DNA of 64,000 nucleotides, from NCBI RefSeq assembly GCF_029760855.1, contig NZ_SOSI01000004.1:248001-312000 (forward strand). Direction: 5' to 3'. The DNA is from Erythrobacter litoralis (GTDB taxonomy: Bacteria > Pseudomonadota > Alphaproteobacteria > Sphingomonadales > Sphingomonadaceae). Positions 63,554 to 64,000 of the stretch are shown piece by piece (positions within the stretch are counted from its first letter, which is position 1; the number at the start of each line of letters is the position of its first letter). The translations under genes were made by a program, and so were the position numbers. A model generated the notes under the pieces. That model was given only the letters and a program-made list of their open reading frames with translations. It had not been told where the DNA came from and searched no databases.

Positions 63554-64000
63554 ATGGCCCGATGGACCTTGCCTTCCCCCATGCAACGCGCGCTCGAACT
63601 CGCAAACGCATCCGCCGCCGCGGGCGAGGTTCCTGTGGGTGCGGTCGTGACGAAGGGCGGTGACGTGATCGCCGAAGCCCACAACCGGCCTCGAGAAACG
63701 TGCGACCCAACCGCCCATGCCGAAATCCTTGCCATCCGCAAGGCGGCGGCAAGACTCGGGCAGGAACGGCTGGACGGTTGCGACCTGTGGGTCACACTCG
63801 AACCCTGCGCCATGTGCGCCGGTGCCATCGTCCATGCGCGAATCACACGCCTCTATTTCGCCGCCAGCGATCCGAAAGGCGGAGCAGTTGAACATGGAGC
63901 GCGCATCTTCGAGCAACCCGGCTGCCTGCATCGGCCGGAAATCTATTCCGGCATGGGGGAAGAAAGATCGGCCGACTTGCTCCGGCAATTCTTCCGCGAG
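63554..64000 (+). CDS. tadA: tRNA-specific adenosine deaminase TadA (partial, cut by the window end)
   Basis: At least 149 residues, open at the right edge. The zinc and catalytic motif is AHAEILAIRKAA (His and Glu), with PCAMCAGAI carrying two zinc Cys. EVPVGAVVTKGGDVIAEAHNRPRE is the N-terminal core. It deaminates A34 to inosine in tRNA-Arg. The family is about 150 residues, so only a few are missing. ATG 63554 or the ATG 27 bases later is the start. Confidence 0.92.
   Translation, partial: MARWTLPSPMQRALELANASAAAGEVPVGAVVTKGGDVIAEAHNRPRETCDPTAHAEILAIRKAAARLGQERLDGCDLWVTLEPCAMCAGAIVHARITRLYFAASDPKGGAVEHGARIFEQPGCLHRPEIYSGMGEERSADLLRQFFRE

Overview
The window looks like a chromosomal segment of an alphaproteobacterium of the order Sphingomonadales, most like the Erythrobacter/Qipengyuania/Altererythrobacter group. 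The evidence is gene order (mnmE-mnmG-rsmG-parA-parB; rho-hemJ-hemE facing ppsR-maf-aroE-coaE-dnaQ; a complete suf operon), small alphaproteobacterial families (DUF2093, DUF1491, a PopZ-like protein) and dense packing with many 1-4 base start/stop overlaps. The genus is inferred, not proven. I saw no rRNA, tRNA, insertion sequence, prophage or CRISPR array.

Bases 1-12,500, almost all on the minus strand, are visibly richer in A+T than the rest. They hold mnmE, mnmG, rsmG, parA and parB with parS sites, followed on the same strand by a compact five-gene operon that I do not recognise as a described system. It encodes a CHASE2-like membrane sensor with a degenerate kinase core, a stand-alone receiver, an 849-residue protein with two tandem CapC/PgsC-like membrane modules and a large C-terminal region, a membrane-anchored extracytoplasmic protein, and a predicted anchored amidohydrolase. 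This is the best candidate for an undescribed system. No CapB-type ligase is visible, and the window ends just past the last gene.

Bases 12,500-27,000 hold a dienelactone hydrolase/glutamate-synthase-like operon, then rho, hemJ and hemE on the minus strand facing ppsR-maf-aroE-coaE-dnaQ-hpf. The 305-base gap between hemE and ppsR is the position of the replication origin in Caulobacter. It has an AT-rich stretch, DnaA-box-like sites and six GANTC sites, so I call it a candidate oriC. With parABS and the PopZ-like gene at 30 kb, the window carries much of the origin replication and segregation machinery.

Bases 27,000-47,000 are mostly housekeeping and envelope genes: S9 peptidase, TolC, class I fumarase, a LytS/LytTR two-component pair, lipid kinase, phosphoesterase, rplM-rpsI, heme A synthase, a ThiS-ThiG fusion, acyl-CoA ligase, a gamma-glutamyltransferase lipoprotein and pyrD. 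A candidate small RNA with promoter and terminator lies at 47.3 kb.

Bases 48,500-55,250 are one suf Fe-S assembly operon: Rrf2 regulator, sufB, two passenger genes, sufC, another passenger, sufD, sufS, sufT, sufA. The rest holds an EI24 membrane protein, a PfkB sugar/adenosine kinase, an AT-richer PhyH-type oxygenase, purD and xseA whose divergent start codons overlap, an M23 peptidase, a phytase-like protein, rpmB and a truncated tadA at the right edge.
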